20,918 nucleotides of DNA. It comes from Deltaproteobacteria bacterium (GTDB lineage: Bacteria > Myxococcota > Myxococcia > Myxococcales > 40CM-4-68-19). The position numbers were made by a program, and so were the translations under genes. The stretch is taken from the NCBI GenBank assembly GCA_005879505.1, contig VBKQ01000124.1, forward strand, positions 1 to 20,918. Direction: 5' to 3'. Under the pieces are notes generated by a model. The model did no database searches. It saw only the letters and a list, made by a program, of their open reading frames with translations, and was not told the origin of the DNA. Shown here piece after piece: positions 1-8,236 of this stretch; the stretch's first letter is position 1, and the number at the start of each line of letters is the position of its first letter.

Positions 1-368
1 GCAAGAGGGATGAAGAGGATGGCGGGCGGGATCAGGTACGCGAGGTAGATCCCGAGGCTCACGCCTTCGGAGCCCCGGAAGCGCAGGCGGGCGAGCGCGA
101 CCGCCGCGGAGAAGCTGACCGAGATGCTCAGCGCGGTCGCCGCGGACGCGACGGCCATCGTGTTCCAGAACCAGCGCGGGTAGCTGGTGGAGGAGAACAG
201 GTACTTGACGTGATCGAGCGTCGGATGAGCCACCCAGAACGGGTTGGCTGTGACGCTCACCAGCTCCTCGTTCGGTTTGATGGAGGTGAGGACCATCCAA
301 TAGAAGGGAAAGAGCAGGAAGAGCGCGAATGCCAGGAGCGGCAGCCAGATGGAGAGCAGGCGCCTCAC
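1..368 (-). CDS. Carbohydrate ABC transporter permease, MalG type (partial)
   Basis: This is the second membrane subunit of a binding-protein-dependent sugar importer; only the N-terminal 122 or so codons lie in the window and the gene runs off the left edge. The translation begins MRRLLSIWLPLLAF, has a first membrane helix ending in FPFYWMVLTSIKPNEE, which is typical of MalG-family permeases, then a periplasmic loop and a further helix region (WFWNTMAVASAATALSISVS). I chose the GTG at 368 because its codon overlaps the TGA of the upstream permease as GTGA, which suggests translational coupling. The conserved EAA loop that contacts the ATPase would lie outside the window. The substrate cannot be read from the sequence; the neighbours indicate a sugar or sugar-derivative importer. 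Confidence 0.88.
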   Translation of the reverse strand, partial: MRRLLSIWLPLLAFALFLLFPFYWMVLTSIKPNEELVSVTANPFWVAHPTLDHVKYLFSSTSYPRWFWNTMAVASAATALSISVSFSAAVALARLRFRGSEGVSLGIYLAYLIPPAILFIPL

Positions 369-1243
369 GGCTGCCTCCGCAGCGCATCCAGCGCCGCCCA
401 GGAGAGAAGGGCCAGGAACGGCAGCGTGAACCCGGCGATCGCGGCTCCTTCGCCCAGCGCGCCGCCCGGAATCGCGCGCTGATAGGCGAGCGTGACGAAC
501 AGGTGGGTGGCGTTGGCCGGACCCCCGCGCGTGATGGTCCAGATGAGCTGGAAGTCGGTGAAGGTGAAGATGGCCGAGAAGATGGTGAGGATGGTGGTGA
601 GCGGCAGGAGCAGGAGCCAGGTGATCTCCCAGAAGATCCGCCAGCTGCTCGCGCCGTCGATAGCGGCCGCTTCGTGCAGTTCCTTGGGAACGGACTGCAG
701 TCCCGCCAGATAGCCGACGGTGAAGAAGGGAATGCCGCGCCAGACGTTCGCCACCATCAAGGACGCCCGGGCCAGCCAGGCGCTTCCGAGGAAGTTCACG
801 TGCTGATCGAGGATCCCGAGCTTGAGCAGCGCCCAGCTGATGAAGCTGAACTGCGGATCGAGGATCCACCACCAGGCGAAGGCCGAGAGCACCGTGGGCA
901 CGACGTAAGGGAGCAGCAGCACCGACCGCCAGAACCGGTACCCGGCGAATCGCTGGTTCAGGATGAGCGCCAGCGCGAGGCCGAGGGCGAGCTTGAACAC
1001 CACCGTGACGAGCGTGTAGAGCGCGGTGTTCAGCGCCGTGATGCGGAAGACGGGATCGGTGAGCAGGTAGCGGTAGTTGTCCAGGCCGATGAAGCTCCCC
1101 GCCTCGCCGATGGTGGCGTCCTTGAAGCCGAGCAGCACGCCGAGCACGAGCGGGAATGCCAGCAGGCCGCCGAGCAACACTGCCGCGGGAACGAGCAGCA
1201 GCGTGGGGAGGAGGGGTCCGCGATCGAGCGACAGCCCGCGCAT
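365..1243 (-). CDS. Carbohydrate ABC transporter permease, MalF type
   Basis: This 292-residue inner-membrane permease should pair with the MalG-type subunit downstream. It shows about six hydrophobic segments. Near residues 190-215 it carries the EAA loop (EAAAIDGASSWRIFWEITW), which docks the ATPase subunit. Length is normal for short MalF/UgpA-type permeases. The ATG at 1243 directly abuts the TAA of the binding-protein gene, and the TGA overlaps the next start as GTGA, so the three genes form one tight transcription unit. No ATPase gene of the MalK/UgpC type is seen in this part of the operon; it may lie beyond the left edge or be shared from elsewhere in the genome. Confidence 0.92.
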   Translation of the reverse strand: MRGLSLDRGPLLPTLLLVPAAVLLGGLLAFPLVLGVLLGFKDATIGEAGSFIGLDNYRYLLTDPVFRITALNTALYTLVTVVFKLALGLALALILNQRFAGYRFWRSVLLLPYVVPTVLSAFAWWWILDPQFSFISWALLKLGILDQHVNFLGSAWLARASLMVANVWRGIPFFTVGYLAGLQSVPKELHEAAAIDGASSWRIFWEITWLLLLPLTTILTIFSAIFTFTDFQLIWTITRGGPANATHLFVTLAYQRAIPGGALGEGAAIAGFTLPFLALLSWAALDALRRQP

Positions 1244-2545
1244 TTACCCGCGGTAGATGCGCCGGAGCCGGTTCTCCGCGCGCGCCGCCGCGTCCTTCGC
1301 GCTCATGCCATTTACGGTTGCGTCAGCGAACATGTCGAGCACGATGAACTCGGCGAGCGCCGCGGCGGCCTGCTGCCCGGGCTCCCCGGCGTAGCCATTG
1401 TGTTGCATGCGCGCGATCCCGTCGCGGAACGGCGTCGCCTTCGGGTCCTTCGTCCAGACCGGCAGGTCCTTGTATTGCTTGAGCGCCGGCGTCACGTACC
1501 CGTTCATCGCGTCCACCCACGGTGCCGCCTGGTCGGGCGAGAGCATGAAGCGGATGTATTCCTTGGCCGCGTTGGGAAACCGCGAATGCTTGAAGATGAA
1601 GGCCTGGCTGAAGTTGGCCAGCTCGGTGGCGCGCCCGACCGGACCGATGGGAAAGGGCGAGTGACCGATGTCCTCGGCGATCTGCGGGAAGTCCTTCTTC
1701 GCCGCGTAGTAGATGCTGATCCCGTTGTTGGTCAGGGAGATCTCGCCAGCGAGAAAGGCGCGGTTGTTGTTCGGGTCCAGCCAGGATCCGACCCCCGGCA
1801 CCATCTGCGCGTACAGCTCCTGCGCGTAGACGATGGCGTCGAGGCTCGGCTTCTGTGCGATGGCGATGGTCTTGTTGTCCTTCTCGATGGCCTTGCCGCC
1901 GAAGGTCCAGAGGACCCAGTGCGTCCAGTTGTTGCCGTCGCCGACGGCATGGCCGAGGGCAAACCCCACCGGGTGACCCTTCGCCTTGAGCGCGCGGGCC
2001 AGCTTCAGCAAATCCGTAGGCAACTTTGGGAACTCGTCGAAACCGGCCTCCTTCATCCAGCTCGTCCGGTACGTGAGGCACTCGACCGTGCCGCCGACGG
2101 GGACCGCGATCCAGTGCTTCATCCGGTTGCTGTAGCCGTAGGTGTGCGCGACGTCGTACCAGCCGCCCAGCTGCTTGCCGAGGCCTTCGGCCACGTCGGT
2201 GACGTCGACGAGCTTCTGCGGATAGATGTGCGGATCGTCGTACCAGCCCATGATGATGTCGGGGCCGGTGCCGAGGTTTGCGGCGAGCGCGGCCTTGGGG
2301 CGGACGTCCTCCCAGGTGATGTACTCGACGCTGACCGGAACACCGGTGAGCTCGGTGAACTTCTTGGTGTTCGCGTTCCAGAGCTCCTCGTCGGACTTGA
2401 CGAAGCCTGACCAGCGGAGCAGCCGGAGGGCAGCATCCTTCTCCGGCTTGAAGACCGGCTCGAACTTCGCGGCCTGGCTGAGAGCGCGGCCTGCTGCGAG
2501 TCCGACGCCCCAGCCGAGCACCGTACGTCGCGGGATCTTGCGCAT
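1244..2545 (-). CDS. Extracellular solute-binding protein of a sugar ABC importer, Tat-exported
   Basis: This 433-residue protein is the family 1 binding protein that would deliver a carbohydrate to the two downstream permeases. The N-terminus MRKIPRRTVLGWGVGLAAG contains a twin-arginine motif (RRTVL), so export in folded form by Tat is likely, with cleavage probably after ALSQA. The body has the usual features of the group: a TGVPVSVEYITWED segment, GPDIIMGWYDDP, and a late NAAKEYIRFMLSP region. The open frame extends further upstream, but the ATG at 2545 has a GGGGGA ribosome site just before it and gives the signal peptide, so it is preferred. The ligand is not identifiable. It is first in its operon and divergent from the HMA gene. 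Confidence 0.9.
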   Translation of the reverse strand: MRKIPRRTVLGWGVGLAAGRALSQAAKFEPVFKPEKDAALRLLRWSGFVKSDEELWNANTKKFTELTGVPVSVEYITWEDVRPKAALAANLGTGPDIIMGWYDDPHIYPQKLVDVTDVAEGLGKQLGGWYDVAHTYGYSNRMKHWIAVPVGGTVECLTYRTSWMKEAGFDEFPKLPTDLLKLARALKAKGHPVGFALGHAVGDGNNWTHWVLWTFGGKAIEKDNKTIAIAQKPSLDAIVYAQELYAQMVPGVGSWLDPNNNRAFLAGEISLTNNGISIYYAAKKDFPQIAEDIGHSPFPIGPVGRATELANFSQAFIFKHSRFPNAAKEYIRFMLSPDQAAPWVDAMNGYVTPALKQYKDLPVWTKDPKATPFRDGIARMQHNGYAGEPGQQAAAALAEFIVLDMFADATVNGMSAKDAAARAENRLRRIYRG

Positions 2546-2585
2546 GCATCCCCCGGGAGGAAACGTGGGAGCGGCATCATTGCGC

Positions 2586-2603
2586 TTTGCGATCGATTTG
2601 CGA
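2586..2603. repeat. Two TTTGCGA direct repeats 11 bp apart, possible operator
   Basis: TTTGCGA occurs at 2586-2592 and again at 2597-2603, separated by TCGA, so the copies lie on the same face of the helix. They sit in the 140-bp divergent region between the sugar-binding protein gene and the HMA gene, upstream of the binding-protein start. This could be a regulator binding site, but no regulator gene is in the window, and a chance match in a short region is possible. Confidence 0.3.
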
Positions 2604-2624
2604 AGCCGGACGCGCGTCGCACCA

Positions 2625-2653
2625 TTGACACCGGCGGCCGGCGGAGCGATAGG
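2625..2653 (+). promoter_or_regulatory. Sigma-70-type promoter for the HMA protein gene
   Basis: A perfect TTGACA (-35) at 2625-2630 is followed, after a 17-bp spacer, by GATAGG at 2648-2653, which matches the -10 consensus only in its central ATA. Transcription would start near 2660, giving a leader of about 25 bases before the ATG at 2686 with its GAAGGAGAG ribosome site. Spacing and the perfect -35 support it; the weak -10 lowers confidence. Confidence 0.5.
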
Positions 2654-2685
2654 TTCGCGCGGCTTTTTCACCCGAAGGAGAGCAC

Positions 2686-2958
2686 ATGAAGACCTCATCG
2701 CTCGTGTTCGCGATCGCGCTCGCTTCGAGCACCGCCGCGCTTGCGAACGTGAAGACGGACACCATCAAGGTGAGCGGCTGGAAATGCGAGAAGTGCCCGG
2801 CGAAGACCGAGGCCAAGCTGAAGCAGGTCAACGGCGTGGAGTCGGCCTCGGCGGATCGCGAGAAGGGCCAGGTGGTCGTCAAGTACGACGACATGAAGGC
2901 AAAGCCGGCTGATCTGGAGAAGGCGGTCGCCGACTCGGGCTTCGCGGTCGCGAAATAG
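2686..2958 (+). CDS. Periplasmic heavy-metal-associated (HMA) domain protein
   Basis: A 90-residue MerP-like protein. Residues 1-20 form a Sec signal peptide ending ALASSTAALA, and residues 24-90 form a single HMA (ferredoxin-like) domain. The metal-binding pair is present as C34 and C37 in GWKCEKC, although the usual Met or Thr before the first Cys is replaced by a Trp-Lys pair. Members of this family bind soft metals such as copper or mercury and pass them to a transporter. The start is supported by a strong GAAGGAGAG site 6 bases upstream. No P-type ATPase or mer gene is nearby, so partner and metal are unknown. The MFS gene downstream starts 103 bases later. Confidence 0.87.
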   Translation: MKTSSLVFAIALASSTAALANVKTDTIKVSGWKCEKCPAKTEAKLKQVNGVESASADREKGQVVVKYDDMKAKPADLEKAVADSGFAVAK

Positions 2959-3061
2959 CAAGGCGGGGAACGGCCCCCGGGTGCAAAGCCGGGCGGCAGG
3001 AGAACGAGCGGGAACGTTGCACCGCGGGCGCGGATGCAGCATCTGAAGCATAGTTCCCTCG

Positions 3062-4552
3062 ATGAAGACGAACCGCCCGCTCACCGTCATCTCGCTCTTG
3101 CTCAGTCTCTCGATGGCGGCGATGGAGATGACCGTCGTCTCCACTGCCATGCCGACGGTGGTCGGAGATCTGGGCGGCATCCATCTCTACTCCTGGGTGT
3201 TCACCGGATACCTGCTGACGTCCACGGTCACGGTGCCCCTCTACGGCAAGCTGGCCGATCTCTACGGGCGCAAGCCGGTCCTGCTCGCAGGCATCGGAGT
3301 CTTCCTCGTTGGCTCGATGGCGAGCGGTCTCGCCCGCGGCATCGGCACGCTCATCGCCTTTCGCGCTCTGCAGGGGCTGGGCGCCGGGGCGATGCAGCCG
3401 ACGACGCTGACCATCGTCGGCGACATCTACAACCTGGAGGAGCGGGCGAGGATGCAGGGCGTCTTCGGCGCCGTCTGGGGAGTCGCCGGCCTGGTCGGGC
3501 CGCTTCTCGGGGGCATCATCGTCAAGTACCTGTCATGGCGCTGGGTGTTCTTCATCAACGTCCCCGCCGGAATCGCGGCCGCGGCCCTGCTCGTCGTCGC
3601 GTTGCACGAGAAAGTCGAGCATCACCGGCACTCGCTCGATTGGCTCGGCGCCGGGGTGCTGACGCTCGGCCTCACCGCGCTCCTCTTCGGCGCGCACGGG
3701 GGTCAGGGGACCGCGATCGGTTTGCCTCTCGCGGCGCTTTCGCTGGTGCTCTTCTACTTCATCGAACGCCGCTCGTCCGAACCCGTGGTCCCGCTCGACC
3801 TCTTCCGGCAGCGGGCGATCGGTGTCGCGACGGCCGCCGGCGCGCTGGTCGGGGCGGGGATGATCTCGATGGTCACGTACGTGCCGCTCTACGTCCAGGG
3901 CGTTCTCGGGGGCTCGCCCACCGAGGCGGGCAGCGCGATCACGCCGATGGTCATCGGCTGGCCGATCGCCAGCGCGATCAGTGGAAGGGCGCTCCCGCGC
4001 GTCGGCTTCCGCGTCCTGGTCCGCTCGGGGCTGGTCATCTCCGCGGCTGCGGCCGCGGCGCTCGCCCTGCTGCTGCGGCCGGGCGTGAGCCTTCATGTGC
4101 TACAGGCGATGAGCGCCATCTTCGGCGTCGGCCTCGGCCTCGCCAATACCGCGCTGCTGATCGCCGTGCAGACCAGCGTCGAGTGGCGCCAGCGCGGCGT
4201 TGCGACGGCGAGCACCATGTTCGCCCGCACCATCGGAGGAACGCTCGCCGTCGGCGTGCTCGGAGGGGTCCTCTCCGCGGCAGTGCTCCGCGATGGGACG
4301 GTTCCCGCTGGCGCCGCGGATCGACTCCTCGGCCCCGAGCATGGCGCAGGGCTCGATCCTGCGGTGGTGAGCTCGCTTTCGGTCTCGCTGCAGTCTGGTC
4401 TGGGGACGGTCTTCTGGGCGATCGCGGGCATCTCGGTGGCTGCGGCCATCACTAGCCTGTTCTTCCCGCGGATCCCGATCGGCAAGGCGGCGCCGGAGGG
4501 CACCGGCATCGCCCAGCCCGCGGAGATCAGCGCGGTGCCGCCCGAGGCGTGA
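3062..4552 (+). CDS. MFS exporter of the DHA2 (EmrB/QacA) type
   Basis: This 496-residue integral membrane protein belongs to the 14-helix drug:proton antiporter group. Motif A of the major facilitator superfamily is visible as GKLADLYGRKPVLLAG near residues 62-77, and the antiporter motif C appears as GVAGLVGPLLGG near residues 140-151. The first helix has LSMAAMEMTVVSTAMPTVV, close to the LDxTVVNVALP pattern of EmrB-like exporters, with the usual Asp replaced by Glu. The substrate cannot be predicted. The start at 3062 is needed to include helix 1, but no clear Shine-Dalgarno precedes it. The gene converges on cysA with only 7 bases between the two stop codons and no room for a separate terminator. 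Confidence 0.9.
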   Translation: MKTNRPLTVISLLLSLSMAAMEMTVVSTAMPTVVGDLGGIHLYSWVFTGYLLTSTVTVPLYGKLADLYGRKPVLLAGIGVFLVGSMASGLARGIGTLIAFRALQGLGAGAMQPTTLTIVGDIYNLEERARMQGVFGAVWGVAGLVGPLLGGIIVKYLSWRWVFFINVPAGIAAAALLVVALHEKVEHHRHSLDWLGAGVLTLGLTALLFGAHGGQGTAIGLPLAALSLVLFYFIERRSSEPVVPLDLFRQRAIGVATAAGALVGAGMISMVTYVPLYVQGVLGGSPTEAGSAITPMVIGWPIASAISGRALPRVGFRVLVRSGLVISAAAAAALALLLRPGVSLHVLQAMSAIFGVGLGLANTALLIAVQTSVEWRQRGVATASTMFARTIGGTLAVGVLGGVLSAAVLRDGTVPAGAADRLLGPEHGAGLDPAVVSSLSVSLQSGLGTVFWAIAGISVAAAITSLFFPRIPIGKAAPEGTGIAQPAEISAVPPEA

Positions 4553-4559
4553 TCGGCGG

Positions 4560-5618
4560 TCAGATCCCGATTCCTTCCTCGACGAATATCTTCGCTCCTT
4601 TCAGCTCGACCTGCACCCGGTCTCCGCAAGCGAGGCGCAGGCCATCGAATCCTCCCTTCGCCATCCGGATGGTGAGCCGCTCTCCGGAGTTGAGGCGCAG
4701 CGCGACCTTCACCGACCCGCCGACGCGCGAGAGTTCCTCCACGACCGCGCCGGCCAACGGCGCTGCCACCCCGTTGGCGCGCGCGATCTGTACGTCGTGA
4801 GGGCGCACGAAGGCATGGACCGTCGCGCCTTCGCGAACGCCCGCGGGAGCGCTGAGCGTGTGCGGACCCACCGAGGCGCGGCCGTCCCGGATATGCCCGT
4901 GCAGCACGTTTGCCTCGCCGACGAATGAGGCGACGAAGCGGGAGGCAGGGTGATCGTAGATCTCCAGCGGAGTGCCCGATTGCTCGACGCGCCCCTCGTG
5001 CACCACGACCACGTGCTCGGAGAGCTCCAGCGCCTCCTCCTGGTCGTGGGTGACCAGCACCGTGGTCAGCTGCGTCTTCTCGTGGAGCCGTCGCAGCCAG
5101 GCGCGCAGCTCGATTCGTACGCGCGCGTCGAGCGCCCCGAACGGCTCATCCAGCAGCAACACGCGGGGCCTGGTCGCCAAGGCGCGCGCGAACGCCACCC
5201 GCTGCCGCTGGCCGCCGGAAAGCTGCGCCGGCTGCCGGCGCCCGTGATCGCGCAGCTGCACCAGCTCGAGCAGCTCATCCACGCGCTCGCCGACCTCGCG
5301 CGCGGGCAGCCGCCGCACCCGCAACCCAAAGGCGACGTTCTCATGGACGGTCAGGTGCTCGAAGAGCGCATGACCCTGGAAGACGAATCCCACCTCGCGC
5401 TTCTGGACCGGCACCCGTGTGCACTCCCGGCCGTCGAGGAATACCCTGCCTGCGTCCGGGACCTCCAGACCGGCAATGAGGCGCAGCAGCGTGGTCTTCC
5501 CGGAGCCCGACGGGCCGAGCAGCGTGGTGATCGCGCCGGAAGGCGCCGCGAAGGATACTTCGCTGACGGCGGCAGCGCCGGCGAACTGCTTGCTCAACCG
5601 CTCCACGCGCACGCTCAC
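4560..5618 (-). CDS. cysA: Sulfate/thiosulfate import ATP-binding protein
   Basis: This 352-residue protein is the ATPase that powers the CysTW sulfate channel. Walker A is GPSGSGKT at 35-42, the signature LSGGQ at 133-137, Walker B LLLDEP at 154-159, and the switch histidine lies in VLVTHD. The C-terminal third (about 240-352) is a TOBE-type regulatory domain, as in CysA. The frame is open further upstream, but the GTG at 5618 is preferred. It overlaps the cysW TGA as GTGA and has GGGAGG upstream, and translation from it begins directly with the ABC domain (SVRVERLSKQF). It is the last gene of the operon and appears intact. Identification as sulfate-specific comes mainly from the cysT, cysW and binding-protein neighbours. 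Confidence 0.93.
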   Translation of the reverse strand: MSVRVERLSKQFAGAAAVSEVSFAAPSGAITTLLGPSGSGKTTLLRLIAGLEVPDAGRVFLDGRECTRVPVQKREVGFVFQGHALFEHLTVHENVAFGLRVRRLPAREVGERVDELLELVQLRDHGRRQPAQLSGGQRQRVAFARALATRPRVLLLDEPFGALDARVRIELRAWLRRLHEKTQLTTVLVTHDQEEALELSEHVVVVHEGRVEQSGTPLEIYDHPASRFVASFVGEANVLHGHIRDGRASVGPHTLSAPAGVREGATVHAFVRPHDVQIARANGVAAPLAGAVVEELSRVGGSVKVALRLNSGERLTIRMAKGGFDGLRLACGDRVQVELKGAKIFVEEGIGI

Positions 5619-6378
5619 GGCCGGACCTCCCGCGCGCGCAGGGCGAGCAGCTTCTTCGCCGCCAGCGTGACCAGCGCAAGGAGCGACAACATGGAAGCGA
5701 CCGCGAACGCTCCGGCAAAGTCGTATTCGTCGTAGAGAATCTCGACCTGCAGCGGCAGCGTGTTGGTGCGGCCACGGATGTGGCCCGACACCACGGAGAC
5801 GGCTCCGAACTCTCCCATCGCCCGCGCGTTGCAGAGGATCACCCCGTAGAGCACCGCCCATTTGATGCGCGGAAGGGTGACGCGCAGGAACACCTGCCAG
5901 CCACGCGCGCCCAGGGTGAGCGCCGCCTCTTCCTGATCGCTCTTCTGCGCCTGCAGGACCGGCAGCACCTCCTTCGCCACGAAGGGGCGCCGAAGAGGAC
6001 GCTGAGCGACATTCCGCTGATCACCGGAGACACGCTGAAGGGGAGATCGATGAGGGCGTTGAGAAGCCGCTTACCGGGGAAGTCGTAGCGCGCGATCGCC
6101 CACGCCGCGGCCACCCCGAATGCGACGTTGAGCGGCACCGCCACCGCGGCGCAGATGAGCGTCAGCCACATCGCGGAGCGAACCTCGGGTTGCGATATCG
6201 CTCTCAGGTACGCCAGGGGACCCTTCTCCAGCGCCTGCGTGAACACCGCGGCGAGTGGCGCGAGCACGAACAGCGCGAGGAACGCCAGCGCGACGGCGAT
6301 CAGTGCCGCGCGGACCAGGACCGGCTCGCGCAAGGCCGGGGCGAGCGCATGCTGCGCCGATGACGAGGAAGCGTTCAC
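5615..6378 (-). pseudogene. cysW: Sulfate ABC transporter permease CysW, internally deleted and frameshifted
   Basis: The N-terminal part (from GTG at 6378, overlapping the cysT stop as GTGA) reads normally through the first helices to LPFSVSPVISGMSLSVLFGA. The frame then runs into low-complexity residues. The C-terminal part resumes in another frame near 5987 as FVAKEVLPVLQAQKSDQEEAA. It includes the EAA loop and the conserved NARAMGEFGAVSVVSGHIRG, and it ends at 5615. In intact CysW proteins about 30 residues separate LFGA from PFVARE; these are missing here. The total coding length is about 253 codons against a usual 280-290. As written, no functional CysW would be made and the transporter would lack one channel subunit. 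The clean cysA overlap at the end argues that the loss is recent or a sequence artefact. Confidence 0.85.
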
Positions 6379-7244
6379 CCGAGCACCTCCGAACGCGCCG
6401 GGCGCCGCCGGGCCACCATGCCGATGGCATGGATTCCGAACAGGAGCACGAAGGACCCCGCGAGCATCACGACCGCAATCGCCGTGGCGCCGCCCACGTC
6501 GTACTGCTCGAGGCGGGTGAAGATGAGCAACGGAACGATCTCGGTCTTGAGCGGCATGTTGCCGGAGATGAACACCACCGATCCGTACTCGCCCAGCGCC
6601 CTCGCGAAGGAGAGGGCGAACCCGCTGAGCAGCGCGGGAAGGATCGCCGGCGCTATCACGCGCGCGAGGATGCGCAGGCGGCCCGCGCCGAGGACGGCTG
6701 CCGCCTCCTCCAGGGCTGGATCGAGGTCGAGCAGCACGGGCTGCACCGTGCGTACGACGAAGGGCAGCCCCACGAAGGTGAGCGCGACCACCACGCCGGC
6801 AGGCGCGAACGCGACCTGGATTCCGTTCGCGACCAGATGGCGTCCGATGAAACCGTGCTCCGCGTACACCGCGGTGAGCGCGATGCCGGCGACCGCCGTG
6901 GGCAGCGCGAAGGGGAGGTCCACCAGCGCGTCCGCCAGCTCCTTGCCGGGAAACCGGTACCGGGTGAGGACCCACGCCAGCAGCGAGCCGAAGACGAGGT
7001 TGATCAGCGCCCCGAGAAGAGAGGCGAGAAAGCTCAACTTGTATGCCGCCAGGGCGCGCGGACCGCTCACCGCGGCTGCGAACTGCGCCCAGGAGAGCTG
7101 CATCGAGCGCAGCACGAGCGCGCCGAGCGGCAGCAGCACCACCAGGCTGAGGTACAGGACGGTGAAGCCGAGCGTCAGGCGGAATCCGGGGAGGATTCCC
7201 CGGCGGCGCGTCAGCTTGCGGATCGCGGTAACGACGGACCTCAT
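6375..7244 (-). CDS. cysT: Sulfate/thiosulfate ABC transporter permease CysT
   Basis: This 289-residue inner-membrane subunit forms half of the sulfate channel. It shows about six helices. The family segments FGSLLAWVLTRYRFPGKELADALVDLPFALPTAVAGIAL and LPFVVRTVQPVLLDLDPALEEAAAVLGA are both present, followed by FARALGEYGSVVFISGNMP and LIFTRLEQYDVGGATA. The EAA loop lies near residues 185-205. The ATG at 7244 shares one base with the TGA of the binding-protein gene (TGATG), and its own TGA overlaps cysW as GTGA. The protein is complete with normal family length. It contains the segment equivalent to the one missing from CysW, so it gives an internal guide to what was lost. Confidence 0.94.
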   Translation of the reverse strand: MRSVVTAIRKLTRRRGILPGFRLTLGFTVLYLSLVVLLPLGALVLRSMQLSWAQFAAAVSGPRALAAYKLSFLASLLGALINLVFGSLLAWVLTRYRFPGKELADALVDLPFALPTAVAGIALTAVYAEHGFIGRHLVANGIQVAFAPAGVVVALTFVGLPFVVRTVQPVLLDLDPALEEAAAVLGAGRLRILARVIAPAILPALLSGFALSFARALGEYGSVVFISGNMPLKTEIVPLLIFTRLEQYDVGGATAIAVVMLAGSFVLLFGIHAIGMVARRRPARSEVLG

Positions 7245-8236
7245 CAGCGGCTCCCCGTGTAGAGCTGGTCGAAGACGCCGCCTTCGTCGAAGTGCGTCTT
7301 CTGGGCCTTGCGCCAGCCACCGAACACCTCGTCGACGGTGAACAGGGCGAGGTTGGGAAATCCACCCGGGTGCTTCGCGACCGCCGGCTCCAGCCGCGGC
7401 CGGTATCCGTGGCGAGCGGCGATCTCCTGGCCCTGCGGGGTATAGAGGAATTCCAGGTACGCCTCGGCGACCTTCCGGGTACCGTGCTTGTCCGCGAACC
7501 GATCGACGATGGCGACCGGCGGCTCGGCGAGGATGCTCGATCCCGGCGTGACGATCTCGAATCGGTCCTTCCCCAGCTCCTCGGCGAGCAGAAAGGCTTC
7601 GCTCTCCCAGGCGATGAGCACGTCGCCGATCCCGCGCTGCGCGAACGTGGTGGTGGCCCCGCGCGCTCCTGAATCGAGCACGGGAACGTGCTTGAACAGC
7701 TCGGCGATGAAGGCCCGCGCCTCGCTCTCGTTTCCCGCCCGGAGCTGCGCCGCTCCCCAGGCGGCGAGATAGTTCCAGCGCGCGCCGCCCGAGGTCTTCG
7801 GATTCGGCGTGATCACCACGACTCCGGGTTTGATCAGGTCGTCCCAATCGCGGATCGCTTTTGCGTTTCCCTTGCGGACGACGAAGACGACGGTCGAGGT
7901 GTACGGCACGCTCCGCTGCGGCAAGCGCGCCTGCCAGTCCTCGGGCAGCAGGCCGGCCTTGTCGTGGAGGGCGTCGATGTCGCAGGCGAGCGCGAGAGTG
8001 ACCACGTCGGCTTCGAGGCCGTCGATCACCGCGCGGGCCTGCTTGCCCGATCCGCCGTGGGACTGCTGGATGGTGACCTTCTCGCCGGTCTTCGCCAGCC
8101 ATTGGGCCGCGAAGGCAGCGTCGATCTCCTGATACAGCTCCCGGGTGGGGTCGTAGGAGACGTTGAGCAACGTTGCATCGGCGAGCGCCGCGGTGCTCAG
8201 CGCGAGGCCCGCCGCTGCCAGTGACCCCAGCTTCAT
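7244..8236 (-). CDS. sbp: Periplasmic sulfate-binding protein (Sbp/CysP family)
   Basis: This 330-residue protein captures sulfate or thiosulfate in the periplasm for CysTWA. Residues 1-19 are a Sec signal peptide (MKLGSLAAAGLALSTAALA). The mature part carries the classic family segments: LLNVSYDPTRELY, QSHGGSGKQARAVIDGLEADVVTLAL, NPKTSGGARWNYLAAWG, and the C-terminal FTVDEVFGGWRKAQKTHF. These include the sulfate-contacting SGGSGKQ-type loop, here with His in place of the first Ser. The start at 8236 has GGGAGGATCG upstream and overlaps the preceding stop as ATGA. Whether it prefers sulfate (Sbp) or thiosulfate (CysP) cannot be decided from sequence alone. By an oddity of frame, the cysN reading frame continues open into this gene. 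Confidence 0.94.
   Translation of the reverse strand: MKLGSLAAAGLALSTAALADATLLNVSYDPTRELYQEIDAAFAAQWLAKTGEKVTIQQSHGGSGKQARAVIDGLEADVVTLALACDIDALHDKAGLLPEDWQARLPQRSVPYTSTVVFVVRKGNAKAIRDWDDLIKPGVVVITPNPKTSGGARWNYLAAWGAAQLRAGNESEARAFIAELFKHVPVLDSGARGATTTFAQRGIGDVLIAWESEAFLLAEELGKDRFEIVTPGSSILAEPPVAIVDRFADKHGTRKVAEAYLEFLYTPQGQEIAARHGYRPRLEPAVAKHPGGFPNLALFTVDEVFGGWRKAQKTHFDEGGVFDQLYTGSR

Noticed and set aside
329..2410. A 693-codon open frame on the plus strand
   Set aside because: It lies antisense to two well-recognised ABC importer genes, has the Arg/Glu/Gly-rich composition of a GC-rich shadow frame, and resembles no protein family.
2980..3023. Inverted repeat GGTGCAA...TTGCACC upstream of the MFS gene
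   Set aside because: Only 7 bp with a 30-base spacer and no regulator gene nearby; compatible with chance.
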